Source of the DNA: Flavobacteriales bacterium UBA1986 | Lineage (GTDB): Bacteria; Bacteroidota; Bacteroidia; Flavobacteriales_G; Salibacteraceae | DNA: 64,000 nt | Direction: 5' to 3' | NCBI GenBank assembly: GCA_002336245.1 | Contig: DDDG01000023.1 | Span: 62,001-126,000, forward strand | In this document: piece after piece, positions 26,577-35,856 of the stretch | Layout of the letters: the number at the start of each line of letters is the position of its first letter | How positions within the stretch are numbered: the stretch's first letter is position 1 | Notes under the pieces: model-generated | Told to the model about the DNA's origin: nothing | The model's database searches: none | The model's input: only the letters and a program-made list of their open reading frames with translations | Program-made: the position numbers and the translations under genes

Positions 26577-27431
26577 TTAATGGGGTAGGGAAGTAGGGAG
26601 GTTCTTTATGAATGGAAGTTCGAAAACATTGTTTCCCGTCGAGATCCTGATAAAGTACAATCCGTTGGAAAAGTCACTCACATCAATGGACACATCTCGA
26701 CAATTGACACAAGCCTTATGAAATATGGCTTGTCCGTCCATTGAGAATATGGAATATTCCTCAATGCACTCAGTGTTTTCAGTAAAACCACTTAGAAATA
26801 CATCCTGTGTCGCAGGGTTCGGATAAATCTTGAAAGGAATCTTTTGCTTTTCAGTCCTCAATTGAGCCGAACCTAGATTGATGGTGAAGCTGCTCGCATC
26901 TGGTATATCGTCATTGACGGATCCAAACACCAAACCACAGCCAGCAATTACTCTTAAGATTGAAACCGATGGAATTGTTTGAGACAGTGAAAGTGCAAGG
27001 ACAAAACTGGAAGTATCCTGAAGGCCTGTACTAAGATTACTCGATATATAATTTCCGTCAGCATCTAGAACATTTGCCGTAAATGGCGGCGGAAAGTTGG
27101 GGTTGAAATAGATGTCAAGTAGGATGTCATATTTCATTGATTGATTCATTCCTGGCCACAATCCACCATCGTTTTCATTGAAGTTAGTGTCAAGGCCAAT
27201 TTTTACGCTCCATTCTTTGTCGTCAATCCGTTGATAGAAATCGAGTTTTATCCAAAGACTATCTAGTTGAACATCAAAATCGTACGAAATCGACTTCGCA
27301 TCTGGTGATAGGGATTCAGTTGGATCGTTCTCGAGGTCACTTGCAGCGTGAATAAAGGTTTGACTCTGACTTGGATGCGCAAGTAGTATCCCAAGCATAA
27401 AAATTAGAAGTTTAAAATATTTAGGGGTCAT
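26577..27431 (-). CDS. Secreted protein with T9SS type A sorting domain
   Basis: A 284-residue protein. The signal peptide ends near residue 23 (HPSQSQ). A beta-rich domain follows with SDLENDPTESLSPDAKSISYDFDVQLDSLW-type phrases, typical of proteins that report calculated values in a beta-sandwich; I cannot name the domain. The T9SS tail is clear: IYPNPATQDVFLSGF, IFSMDGQAIF, then SNGLYFIRISTGNN. It is the first gene of a two-gene unit with the truncated propeller. Confidence 0.75.
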   Translation of the reverse strand: MTPKYFKLLIFMLGILLAHPSQSQTFIHAASDLENDPTESLSPDAKSISYDFDVQLDSLWIKLDFYQRIDDKEWSVKIGLDTNFNENDGGLWPGMNQSMKYDILLDIYFNPNFPPPFTANVLDADGNYISSNLSTGLQDTSSFVLALSLSQTIPSVSILRVIAGCGLVFGSVNDDIPDASSFTINLGSAQLRTEKQKIPFKIYPNPATQDVFLSGFTENTECIEEYSIFSMDGQAIFHKACVNCRDVSIDVSDFSNGLYFIRISTGNNVFELPFIKNLPTSLPH

Positions 27432-28160
27432 ATAGATTCAATTTTCTGAACGACTGAAATGTCGATTCTGCTAAAGTGATTCTACTGAACTTTTTGGACG
27501 GTTGGCTTTGAGTTCATTTATAAAGCGATTGTTTTTTGAGTTTGAGTGGTTCTAATATTCCTGTGAACGGATATTGGGTGGGCTTGCTGGCTGCATCTAA
27601 AACGCAACACCCTTTTGTCTTATAATTAATATTATGTTAACCTGTCTATTTGAAGCCAATCCCCGTTTATAGGAATCCCAACAAATTCCTCACTCCTATA
27701 TTCGCCCAATTCCACGCATCTGCATCAGAATCTTCCCTCTAGCCTTCTCAACTCCAACTGCATTCGAAACACGTATTGAATTTCAATTAGAATCAGCTCT
27801 CAAAATTGTAGCGGCAACAATTCATGTTCTTGCCGCAGCATCGAACTTGGCCATTCTATGCTACCAATTATATCTCTGTACCGATCTTTTGAAATTGACT
27901 GCGCAGGATACATCGACTTTCCAATTAGAAAGCAAAAAATCATTCGATGAACAACTCAATGGCTTTTTACAATCCATTCATTTTTGCAGGCTGTATTCTG
28001 GTCCAAGAACTTCGTAGATTTCCTTCAGGGAAAAAACTTGCTCTGTTCTAAGCTGAGGATATGTCCGACGTTTGAACCAAATAGATGTTTGTAATGCGAT
28101 TTTTGAGACGGTCTTGCATCTCTTCGAAGGCTACAAATTAAAACCTAGTTAACATAATAA
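27432..28160. other. 729-base gene-free stretch with an inverted repeat
   Basis: No convincing reading frame is present on either strand. The clearest structure is a perfect seven-base inverted repeat, GCGGCAA (27811-27817) and TTGCCGC (27830-27836), with a 12-base loop. No T-tract follows. The left part should hold the promoter of the minus-strand T9SS gene and the right part that of the GNAT gene, but no exact TAnnTTTG with TTG spacing stands out. The length is unusual for this compact window and may mark a lost gene or an RNA gene. Confidence 0.4.
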
Positions 28161-28673
28161 ATGGATTCATCGGTTTTCGAACACTTCCCTGAACTTCAAA
28201 CGTCACGACTGCGCTTAGTTAAGCTCAGCAAAGAACATTGGAATCGATTCTCGGAACTCTTAGCATACCGTGTAAATCCAAAGGCTCTCAAGACGCCTGA
28301 AGCGGTTTTTCAAAAAACAGAAAAAGACTACAGCGAACACACCGCCATCAATTGGGCCATAATGTTTGAAGGAGAACTCATTGGGCTGTGCGGATATTTC
28401 CGAGGTTTTAAAAATGATTGCGGAGAGATTGGATACGTAATGCACAAGAATTTCCGAAATCAAGCTTTTATGGAAGAGGCCGCCCAAGCTGTGATTCAGT
28501 GCGGCTTTGAACAAATGAAATTGACGAAAATTCTTGCCTTCACAAATCTCGACAACCTCCCTTCCACTCGATTGCTAGAAAAATTGAACTTTGAGCAAAC
28601 AGACGAACTGCTCGACGGTTACACCAAATTTGCCCTAACCAAAATTCATTTTCATGAACGAAGATCTTCCTGA
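28161..28673 (+). CDS. GNAT family N-acetyltransferase (RimJ/RimL-like)
   Basis: A 170-residue acyltransferase. It has the RimJ-type opening FPELQTSRLRLVKLSKEHW, the strand ELIGLCGYFR, GEIGYVMHKNFRNQAFMEEAAQAVI (the acetyl-CoA-binding region) and the C-terminal LDNLPSTRLLEKLNFEQ. Such enzymes acetylate protein N-termini or small amines; the substrate is unknown. Its last 20 bases overlap the start of a membrane-protein gene, implying coupling. Confidence 0.85.
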   Translation: MDSSVFEHFPELQTSRLRLVKLSKEHWNRFSELLAYRVNPKALKTPEAVFQKTEKDYSEHTAINWAIMFEGELIGLCGYFRGFKNDCGEIGYVMHKNFRNQAFMEEAAQAVIQCGFEQMKLTKILAFTNLDNLPSTRLLEKLNFEQTDELLDGYTKFALTKIHFHERRSS

Positions 28674-29106
28674 ATACCTGCAAAATGTTCTTAGATATGC
28701 AGCGCTTGAAACGCCCCTTTACCTAGTGCTTCTGCTGTTTATCCCACTCGATTATATGGGATACAGCCCAGTACAAGTAGGCATAGCCCTATTCTCTACG
28801 CTAGCCGTCAGCTCTCTTCTCATTGGCTATGCAACCCGTGCGGACATGAAAGCCAAAGGATTGAATCTTGTTTTCATCTTACTCCACTATTATGGCGCCT
28901 CAGCCTTGCTCATAGGTCTTCTCTTCAAATTGCAACATTTACAAGGAGCAGTACTCATGTTGAATGTTGGAATCAGTGGATTAAGTCTTAGTCTCGTATT
29001 ACTCTTTGTCCCTAAAATTCAAGAGCTTTACCTCTCCAAGATGAAACCAATTCTTCTTCGATTTTTAGCACTCATCTCCTGGTCGCTGTACCTCCTTGTT
29101 CAATAA
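28654..29106 (+). CDS. Four-helix membrane protein (first of a tandem pair)
   Basis: A 150-residue protein with four hydrophobic segments. After a short acidic N-terminus come ALETPLYLVLLLFIPLDYM, VGIALFSTLAVSSLLIGYA, a central segment LVFILLHYYGASALLIGLLF and a C-terminal pair ending in ISWSLYLLVQ. The next gene encodes a protein with the same segment order and a matching end (LWSLFLLIR). No family is recognised. It overlaps the GNAT gene by 20 bases. Confidence 0.72.
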   Translation: MNEDLPEYLQNVLRYAALETPLYLVLLLFIPLDYMGYSPVQVGIALFSTLAVSSLLIGYATRADMKAKGLNLVFILLHYYGASALLIGLLFKLQHLQGAVLMLNVGISGLSLSLVLLFVPKIQELYLSKMKPILLRFLALISWSLYLLVQ

Positions 29107-29114
29107 ATGCATTC

Positions 29115-29564
29115 ATGACAAACAGTCGAGTCAATTCAATCATCGAGAAGCAAGAGGGTAAAGAACAATTGCTTCTAATCGTCAGTCTGGTGCTGATTCC
29201 CGTTCGTATATTTTTGCCCGAAATGCGCTTCTTGAGCGTCATCGTATTCCTATTACTAGCCGCCACCAGCTTCTTCATCGGACAGGCATATTTGCGCAAA
29301 GAAGGAAGTCCATTCCTACTCAAAGTATTCGCCTTCTTCCATTATTTCGGAAGTCTGGTGATCTTCTCTGGTTTGTTCCTAAGGAGTTTGCTGATCGTGC
29401 CTTTCAGCCGGCAAATCATCATTGTAGGCTTTGGGATGTTGGTGCTTTCAATCCTACTCTACCTCATTCCATCGGTTCATTCACACATGAAGAAAAGGCA
29501 GAACCACGGCATCCTGCGCTTGGCGGTGGCTGTGCTTTGGAGCTTGTTTCTGCTTATTCGATGA
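29115..29564 (+). CDS. Four-helix membrane protein (second of a tandem pair)
   Basis: A 149-residue protein with the same layout as its upstream neighbour: a short charged N-terminus, four hydrophobic segments with FLLLAATSFFIGQAYLRKEG and FHYFGSLVIFSGLFLRS (compare LHYYGASALLIGLLF in the neighbour), and a final LWSLFLLIR. This looks like an old tandem duplication. It starts 8 bases after its neighbour. No function is known. Confidence 0.72.
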   Translation: MTNSRVNSIIEKQEGKEQLLLIVSLVLIPVRIFLPEMRFLSVIVFLLLAATSFFIGQAYLRKEGSPFLLKVFAFFHYFGSLVIFSGLFLRSLLIVPFSRQIIIVGFGMLVLSILLYLIPSVHSHMKKRQNHGILRLAVAVLWSLFLLIR

Positions 29565-29565
29565 G

Positions 29566-30267
29566 TTAATCGTTCGGACTCATATGATGCATGAGATCCC
29601 AGTGTTTGTTCTTTAGGGCTTTGGTGCGGACATGGTTTTTTCCAATGATTTCATAAATGCCGCCATCAATTTTCGGGTTGCATTCGGCTTTTAAAATCAC
29701 CATATCCGTCTTCTCGAAGCGAATCATGCTCTGACATTCAATGTCTCCCCCCTCTTCTGTGCCTGCCTTGCTTTCGTCGTATTCATATCGATGTGTGACT
29801 TCATCGAAATAGTTGCGTTGGTTCACAACATCCCAGAACTGCAGCCCACTCAGCTCACGATCGCCCTTTCTGTCGTCCGTAAACTCCCAACGAATGAGTA
29901 GGAGAGGTCGTTCCATCCCTTCAACTTCCTGACGACTAATTCGAGTGCTAAATTCAATGTTTTTATTGGCAAAGGAAATATTGGAACCAAACAGAGAGTC
30001 TGCTCGCTTCTCGCTAAACATAGGGAAGACGAGATATTCGTTGCTCTTCTTTTTATACATGCTTACATATGCATGAGTTTCATCGCAAACAACCTTCAAG
30101 CTACCCTCCTCTGCCGCACCTGCAGTGTAAACAGCATCTTCCGTCAACCCTCTCCCATTGCTTTCCAATGAACTCTGATAGCTATAGAGAGTGTCATTGT
30201 CGGTTTCCAAACTCTGCGAGAAAAGTGTGGAAGGCAACAGAAAAATCAGAATCAATAGGCGCTGCAT
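29566..30267 (-). CDS. Hypothetical exported protein
   Basis: A 233-residue protein with a signal peptide (MQRLLILIFLLPSTLFSQ). The mature part contains YTAGAAEEGSLKVVCDETHAYVSMYKKKS and, near the end, IECQSMIRFEKTDMVILKAECNP; it has three Cys but no motif I know. It converges with the membrane-protein pair, its stop lying one base from theirs, and diverges from the TonB-domain gene. Confidence 0.7.
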   Translation of the reverse strand: MQRLLILIFLLPSTLFSQSLETDNDTLYSYQSSLESNGRGLTEDAVYTAGAAEEGSLKVVCDETHAYVSMYKKKSNEYLVFPMFSEKRADSLFGSNISFANKNIEFSTRISRQEVEGMERPLLLIRWEFTDDRKGDRELSGLQFWDVVNQRNYFDEVTHRYEYDESKAGTEEGGDIECQSMIRFEKTDMVILKAECNPKIDGGIYEIIGKNHVRTKALKNKHWDLMHHMSPND

Positions 30268-30324
30268 GAATCAAAACTAGAGCATTCTTCCTTTATTTGC
30301 CCAACAACTAATGCGGGCCCATAG

Positions 30325-30743
30325 ATGAAACCTCTCTTTTTACTACTCTGCTTCTCACTCCTTCAAACTCCAACGTTTTCACAAGATGCTCCAACGCAAC
30401 CCAAGGTGGCTGTTATTATGCCGAGCTATCCGGGAGGGGAAACGGCCCTATTCCAATACATTTCCGACAGTTTAAAATACCCACAAGAGGCCATTGAAAG
30501 CGGTATTACTGGAATCGTGGTAACCTCATTTATTATTGGTGAAAGCGGTCTGGTTGAAAGTGTAAAGGTTGAGAAAGGCATCGACCCTTCCTGCGACAAA
30601 GCTGCAATCGATCTGATTGAAAAAATGTCGAATTGGATTCCAGCCAGAAAGACGGCAGAGCTGTGAAAGTACAGTATATGATGCCCATACAGTTTGATCT
30701 GCAGCAGGCCTACCCTTCCAAAAGAAAAAAGAATAAGAAATAG
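30325..30743 (+). pseudogene. TonB C-terminal domain protein, frameshifted near its end
   Basis: A signal peptide (MKPLFLLLCFSLLQTPTFSQ) is followed by a TonB C-terminal-type domain: PSYPGGETALFQYISDSLKYPQEAIESGITGIVVTSFII, then KAAIDLIEKMSNWIPAR. The frame stops at 30664-30666. The expected end of the domain, DGRAVKVQYMMPIQFDL, is found one frame back, from about 30648 to the stop at 30741-30743. One extra A in the AGAAAGAC stretch (30646-30652) would join them into one protein of about 139 residues. Such short TonB-CTD proteins are common in Bacteroidetes envelopes. It may be real decay, slippage or an assembly error. Confidence 0.7.
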
Positions 30744-31750
30744 CTAGGGCTTTAGCTTTCCTTCGCTCAGCAAAACTTCGTTGATGTCTCGCACCACTTG
30801 ATCCAATGCCAGGGCTTCTTTTTTTAGAAACTGAAGATATTCAGGTCTGGAATCGGTCGTTTCCATCAAGTTGATCAAACCCAAAATAGCGCTGAGCGGC
30901 CCTCTAAGTTCATGGGCATTTTTAAAGGCGAATTTGGAGATGCTTCCATTTAATTCGATGAGAGCTAGGTACTGCTCTTCCAGCTTGAACTGAGCTTCAA
31001 CCAATTCTGAGATGTCCAAATTGGTTCCAGCTACCTCTTGCACCTTCCATCTACCAGGAATGGCTTGATTCGAGTAAGAACATGTTTTGTACGTATATCG
31101 CCATTGGAATCGGAGCAAGAGACCCTCAGACGCAGCTGCTTGGCTTTCCCTGTTCTAACTACATCCTTCATTGCCTCCAAAACTTTGGGGCCGTCGTCTT
31201 TATGAAGCCGCTCATTCACGACATAATCGACGCCCGGTGTTTGGGAGCTTTCAAGAAGCTCATAAAGATTAAAATTGCCCGGCGACCACCAATTTTCCAT
31301 GGTCTCCATATTCACACGCCAACTGCCCATCTCAGCAATGAACTCCGCATCTCGCATGCTCGATTCGCTCTCTGCTATGCGTCGCTGGTCCTCTGCCATC
31401 TCAGACAATTCACGGGCAATGTTTAAAACACAAGTTTTGCCCTTAAAATCAATGACACTTAATCTCGATTTAATCCAAATGTACTCTCCGTTACCACATC
31501 GGATGCGATGCTCTACTGAACCCTTGGATGTTCCCTCATGAAGTGCCTGATTAAATTTGCTCTGCAGTCGAACTCTATCGTCGGGATGAACATGCTGCAT
31601 GGCAGAATGACCTATGACATTGACTGCTTCGTAGCCCAATACTTCCATGAAGTATCTGGAGACATAGGAGTAAGTCGCATCCTCTTCATATACCCATATT
31701 AAATCTCGGGCATTCTCTACAATGACCTCGAATGGACTGGTGGTTTCCAT
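30744..31750 (-). pseudogene. PAS-domain sensor kinase-like protein, frameshifted, no ATPase domain
   Basis: The first frame (start ATG at 31748-31750) encodes two PAS domains: ENARDLIWVYEEDATYSYVSRYF, GHSAMQHVHPDDRVRL, then a second with MGSWRVNMETMENWWSPGNFNLYEL. It ends at 31031 after FLVDGRCKR. The natural continuation KVQEVAGTNLDISELVEAQ lies in the next frame, so one A is missing near 31048 (GATGGAAGGTG for an expected GATGGAAAGGTG). The second frame gives a HisKA-like helix pair (NAHELRGPLSAILGLI) and stops at 30744. No HATPase domain follows. The region just downstream is the convergent TonB gene, also frameshifted. Confidence 0.7.
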
Positions 31751-31820
31751 ATTGAATAAATCTAGCTTCGCAATGAACGCAAATAAATATCTGTTCCACA
31801 CCAATCCTTTTTAAGTGGGC

Positions 31821-31863
31821 ATAAAAAAACCCCCTAGGTCGTTTGAACGACAGCTAGAGGGTT
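31821..31863 (-). terminator. Intrinsic terminator of the gyrA-TPR unit
   Basis: A long imperfect hairpin (AACCC 31828-31832 with GGGTT 31859-31863, CTAG with CTAG, TCGTT with AACGA) lies just after the TPR stop on the minus strand and is followed by seven U (plus-strand A at 31823-31829). Confidence 0.8.
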
Positions 31864-31883
31864 CTTACAGATTTTCGTGGGAC

Positions 31884-33026
31884 TTAGTTCCCTTCCATTC
31901 GAGCTTTTACCTCATTGTACTTATCCGATTGATTCGTACGACCGTAGAGTTGCATCAATGAACTCATAGAATCTTTGTCGTCTGGACGAATTTCCAAAGC
32001 TTTTTCTAAATAAGGAATTGCTTTCACAAGCACCGCATCACCTTTCTTTTTGGCGATTTCGTATTCTTTGAAGTCAGGAATGTCGCCTGCTTTTGTAATC
32101 ATATCAGCACCTTGGTTGAAGTAAAGTGCCCCTAGGTTGAAATTAGAATCGTAATGATCCGGCTTCAATGATATTGCTTTGAGGTAATTCATTTCAGCTT
32201 GTTTAAACTTGCTTTTGTTGTTGAAAATCATTCCACGAGCGAAGTACAGAATGTGATTGCTCGAGTCGTTTTTAATGGCCAAGTTCAGATTACTTAAGGC
32301 TTCATCAAAGCGATTGGAACCTAGAAATATTTCTAGTTCAGCCAACAACATTGGGCTGTTCGATGGAAATGCTTTCCTTCCTTCAGCCAAAACCTCTAGC
32401 GCCTTATCTACGCTATCGGCCTTCTTGTAGTACATCATCGACATATCGTTGAAGCAGCTTTCGGCTTTGTAGTTCACTTCAATGCACTTTCGATAGTTTA
32501 ATTCTGCATTAGCCCAATCACCAGCGTTTTCAGCCGCAAGAGCTGAATTGTACACAGCTATCGTATCCATAAGACCGATGGTCTCATGAAGTCTGGCTGA
32601 GACTTGGAAAAAGTCGTAGGCTCCTTTAAAATCAGAGTTTTGGAAAGACTGTCCACCACCAGCGTAGGCTTGAGCTAAGATTCCACGCAAGGCTTCCTTC
32701 TTAACATCTTCCTTGTTCTGCTTATTCTGATCGTAGCCAGCAAATTTGATGTAGGCATCCAAAGCAGTGTTCAAGGCCATCAACTTCATTGGCTGATACT
32801 TAGGAGCTGTATCGTTTGCAATCGCGATGTAAACGCGAGCTTTATACAACCAAGTCTTCCAGAAATCTTTGGTGTCCTCGTGCTCCGAAGCTAGGTCAAT
32901 CGCCTCTTTGGCTTTGTCTAGTTCTTGCCACTTTAAATGATTGAACGCGCTGGTGATTTTACTTTTTTGGGCAAATCCACCCAAGAAAAGACTGCTCATC
33001 AAAACAGTCAGAATCAGTGTTCTCAT
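31884..33026 (-). CDS. Exported TPR-repeat protein downstream of gyrA
   Basis: A 380-residue protein with a signal peptide (MRTLILTVLMSSLFLGGFAQ) and at least six TPR-like helix pairs, for example AENAGDWANAELNYRKCIEV, ALSNLNLAIKNDSSNHILYFARGMIF and AEMNYLKAISLKPDHYDSNFNLGALYF. TPR proteins act as scaffolds for protein complexes; this one is in the periplasm or at the outer membrane. It lies 38 bases after gyrA on the same strand and ends at a strong terminator, so the two are probably cotranscribed. Confidence 0.82.
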   Translation of the reverse strand: MRTLILTVLMSSLFLGGFAQKSKITSAFNHLKWQELDKAKEAIDLASEHEDTKDFWKTWLYKARVYIAIANDTAPKYQPMKLMALNTALDAYIKFAGYDQNKQNKEDVKKEALRGILAQAYAGGGQSFQNSDFKGAYDFFQVSARLHETIGLMDTIAVYNSALAAENAGDWANAELNYRKCIEVNYKAESCFNDMSMMYYKKADSVDKALEVLAEGRKAFPSNSPMLLAELEIFLGSNRFDEALSNLNLAIKNDSSNHILYFARGMIFNNKSKFKQAEMNYLKAISLKPDHYDSNFNLGALYFNQGADMITKAGDIPDFKEYEIAKKKGDAVLVKAIPYLEKALEIRPDDKDSMSSLMQLYGRTNQSDKYNEVKARMEGN

Positions 33027-33064
33027 GTCTTTTGTTTGGTTACTCTTACAGCAGATAAAAGTAA

Positions 33065-35641
33065 TTATTCATCCGGGTCGGAAGCAACATCTGGGCCATT
33101 CTCAGAATCGTTCGATGATACATCCCCTTCGTCTCCTTCTGAACCTTCTGCTCCTTCTACCAAGTCAGCATCCTCAAATTCATCGTCGATCATGCCTTCG
33201 GTGATTTCCACTTTAGCCACGGCTGCGATTTCATCGCTGTCTTTCAATTTGATTAGGCGCACACCCTGAGTAGCTCTACCTAGTTGAGAAATGGATGAGA
33301 CATTCAATCGAATGGTGATACCAGATTTATTGATGATCATTAAATCATCCAAATCGGTCACCGCCTTCATTGCAATGAGCTTTCCGGTTTTATCCGTAAT
33401 GTTCATCGTTTTTACCCCTTTTCCACCTCGGTTAGTAATTCTATAGGCTTCTGTTGAAGTTCGTTTTCCGTATCCTTTCTCAGAAACAACCATAACGCTC
33501 GTATCTGTATCGTCTTCCACGGTAATCATCCCTACAACACTGTCTTTAGCATGACCTAGCGTTACACCTCGCACACCGGTTGCGTTACGGCCCATCGGGC
33601 GAACTTTCGATTCTTCAAAGTGAATTGCGCGACCGCTTTCTAGTGCCATCAGAATGTGTGATGATCCAGAAGTCATTTTAGCTTCAAGAAGTTCATCCCC
33701 TTCACGTACATTGATGGCTATGATACCATTGGTACGAGGACGTGAGTAAGCTTCTAAGGTGGTTTTTTTAATGACTCCGTTCTTAGTACACATCACAATG
33801 TAATTGTTGGTGATGTACTCCTCATCTTTTAAGTCTTCAACATTGATGTATGCCAACACTTTGTCGTCTGGCTCAATGTTGATGAGGTTTTGGATTGCCC
33901 TTCCTTTGCTCGTTTTTTGACCTTCAGGAATTTCAAATACCCTCATCCAGAAACATTTCCCTTTTTTGGTGAAGACGAGCAAGAAGTTGTGATTTCTCGC
34001 TACTAGAAGGTTTGCCAAGAAATCTGCTTCTCTCGTGCTCGAACCTTTCGAGCCTCTTCCTCCCCGAGCCTGCGATCTGTATTCGCTCAAACGAGTTCTT
34101 TTCACATAACCTAAGTGCGAAATGGTTACCACCACTTCATGATTCGGAATCATGTCTTCGATTCGCATGTCACCAGCAGCATACTCAATAGTCGTGCGAC
34201 GCTCATCACCATATTTATCCCGAACCTCTTCAAGTTCTTCAGAAATGATTTCCATGCGTCGTCCTTCGTTGTTTAGAATCTCTTCTAAGCTTCGAATTAA
34301 GTCCATCAATTCAGCGTGTTCCGCTTTGATCTTATCGCGCTCGAGACCGGTAAGTTTCTGGAGACGCATCTCCAATATTGCTTTCGCCTGAATGTCAGAG
34401 AGTTTGAATTGACCCATCAAGCCATTCTTCGCATCTTCTGGTGTTCTAGAAGCACGAATCAAAGCAATCACCTCGTCGAGGTTATCGAGTGCAATCAATA
34501 GACCTTCGAGAATGTGCGCGCGCTCTTGTGCTTTTCTCAATTCGTATTTAGTACGCCGAACAACTACCTCATGGCGATGCTCGATGTACTCCTTAATCAT
34601 ATCCTTTAAGTTCAAAAGACGCGGACGTCCTTTAACTAAGGCAATGTTGTTTACGCTGAAAGAGGTTTGGAGTGCCGTATACTTAAACAGTTTGTTCAAC
34701 ACAACATTGGTAATCGCATCCCGCTTTATTTCATAGATGATGCGCATTCCATTTCTATCGGATTCATCGCGAACATCCGAAATACCTTCAATTTTTTTCT
34801 CGTTAACCAGATCGGCAGTCTTAGAAATCATGTCTGCCTTATTCACTTGATAAGGAATCTCAGTAACGATGATGCGCTCGCGACCACTTGGCATAATGTC
34901 GATGCTCGCTTTCGCTCTCATTACGATGCGTCCTCTACCCTCTTCAAAAGCAGATTTCACCCCATCGAAACCATAAATAATCCCACCTGTTGGGAAGTCA
35001 GGAGCTTTAACATGCTCCATCAAACCTTCAATATCAATATCCTTGTTCTGAATGTATGCTAAGCAAGCGTTCACTACTTCGGTAAGGTTGTGCGGCGGCA
35101 TATTGGTTGCCATACCCACGGCAATACCACTTGCGCCATTCACAAGAAGGTTCGGAATACGGGCTGGAAGTACTGTTGGCTCTTCCAAAGAGTCATCGAA
35201 GTTCAACTTAAAGTCGACGGTTTCCTTTTCAATGTCGGAAAGCATTTCCTCAGCAATCTTCTTGAGACGAGCTTCCGTGTAACGCATGGCGGCAGGAGAA
35301 TCCCCATCTACGCTACCAAAGTTTCCTTGTCCATCGACCAAAGGATAACGCAAAGACCACGGTTGGGCCATACGAACCATAGTGTCGTAAACGGATGTGT
35401 CACCGTGCGGGTGATACTTACCCAATACCTCCCCAACAATACGGGCAGACTTCTTATATGGCTTATTGGAGAATACACCTAGGTCCTGCATTCCAAACAA
35501 TACGCGTCTGTGAACAGGTTTAAAACCATCCCTTACATCGGGCAAGGCTCTTGATACAATTACCGACATCGAATAATCGATGTAGGCGGACTTCATTTCA
35601 TCGTCAATATTGATTGGAATAATCTTCTCTCCTTCAGCCAT
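33065..35641 (-). CDS. gyrA: DNA gyrase subunit A
   Basis: An 858-residue type II topoisomerase subunit. The catalytic tyrosine is Tyr121 (in AAMRYTEAR). The quinolone-contact region reads HPHGDTSVYD, with Thr82 and Asp86 at the positions of E. coli Ser83 and Asp87. The C-terminal beta-pinwheel begins after residue about 510 and has the GyrA box as QARGGRG, a variant of the usual sequence. It ends in a long acidic tail (about 35 residues, rich in Glu, Asp, Gly, Ser). It pairs with GyrB, encoded elsewhere, to supercoil DNA. Confidence 0.97.
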   Translation of the reverse strand: MAEGEKIIPINIDDEMKSAYIDYSMSVIVSRALPDVRDGFKPVHRRVLFGMQDLGVFSNKPYKKSARIVGEVLGKYHPHGDTSVYDTMVRMAQPWSLRYPLVDGQGNFGSVDGDSPAAMRYTEARLKKIAEEMLSDIEKETVDFKLNFDDSLEEPTVLPARIPNLLVNGASGIAVGMATNMPPHNLTEVVNACLAYIQNKDIDIEGLMEHVKAPDFPTGGIIYGFDGVKSAFEEGRGRIVMRAKASIDIMPSGRERIIVTEIPYQVNKADMISKTADLVNEKKIEGISDVRDESDRNGMRIIYEIKRDAITNVVLNKLFKYTALQTSFSVNNIALVKGRPRLLNLKDMIKEYIEHRHEVVVRRTKYELRKAQERAHILEGLLIALDNLDEVIALIRASRTPEDAKNGLMGQFKLSDIQAKAILEMRLQKLTGLERDKIKAEHAELMDLIRSLEEILNNEGRRMEIISEELEEVRDKYGDERRTTIEYAAGDMRIEDMIPNHEVVVTISHLGYVKRTRLSEYRSQARGGRGSKGSSTREADFLANLLVARNHNFLLVFTKKGKCFWMRVFEIPEGQKTSKGRAIQNLINIEPDDKVLAYINVEDLKDEEYITNNYIVMCTKNGVIKKTTLEAYSRPRTNGIIAINVREGDELLEAKMTSGSSHILMALESGRAIHFEESKVRPMGRNATGVRGVTLGHAKDSVVGMITVEDDTDTSVMVVSEKGYGKRTSTEAYRITNRGGKGVKTMNITDKTGKLIAMKAVTDLDDLMIINKSGITIRLNVSSISQLGRATQGVRLIKLKDSDEIAAVAKVEITEGMIDDEFEDADLVEGAEGSEGDEGDVSSNDSENGPDVASDPDE

Positions 35642-35798
35642 TTCTGAGCATTAGATTCGTGAACATAGGACCCCCTATGGGTTGCCCGAATGTAGGTAAA
35701 AGAGCGGCCCTGTATCCCTTGATAATATTGCTCTTTGCTAACAAAATTCTGTTCAAAATTCTGAGGTTTTCAACAAATATCTCGAGGGCTCATCCGTC

Positions 35799-35806
35799 TA
35801 CATTTG
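35799..35806 (+). promoter_or_regulatory. -7 element (TACATTTG) before clpC
   Basis: An exact TAnnTTTG 50 bases before the clpC ATG. No good TTG is found 19-21 bases upstream. I see no CtsR- or HrcA-type operator. Confidence 0.4.
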
Positions 35807-35856
35807 GGAGGCACCTTTTTTTAAGTACATTGCGTTTAACCTTTAAGTAATTTCGG

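Noticed and set aside
35390..35420. Quinolone-resistance change in GyrA (Thr where E. coli has Ser83)
   Set aside because: Thr at this place is the normal residue in many susceptible species, so it is not evidence of resistance.
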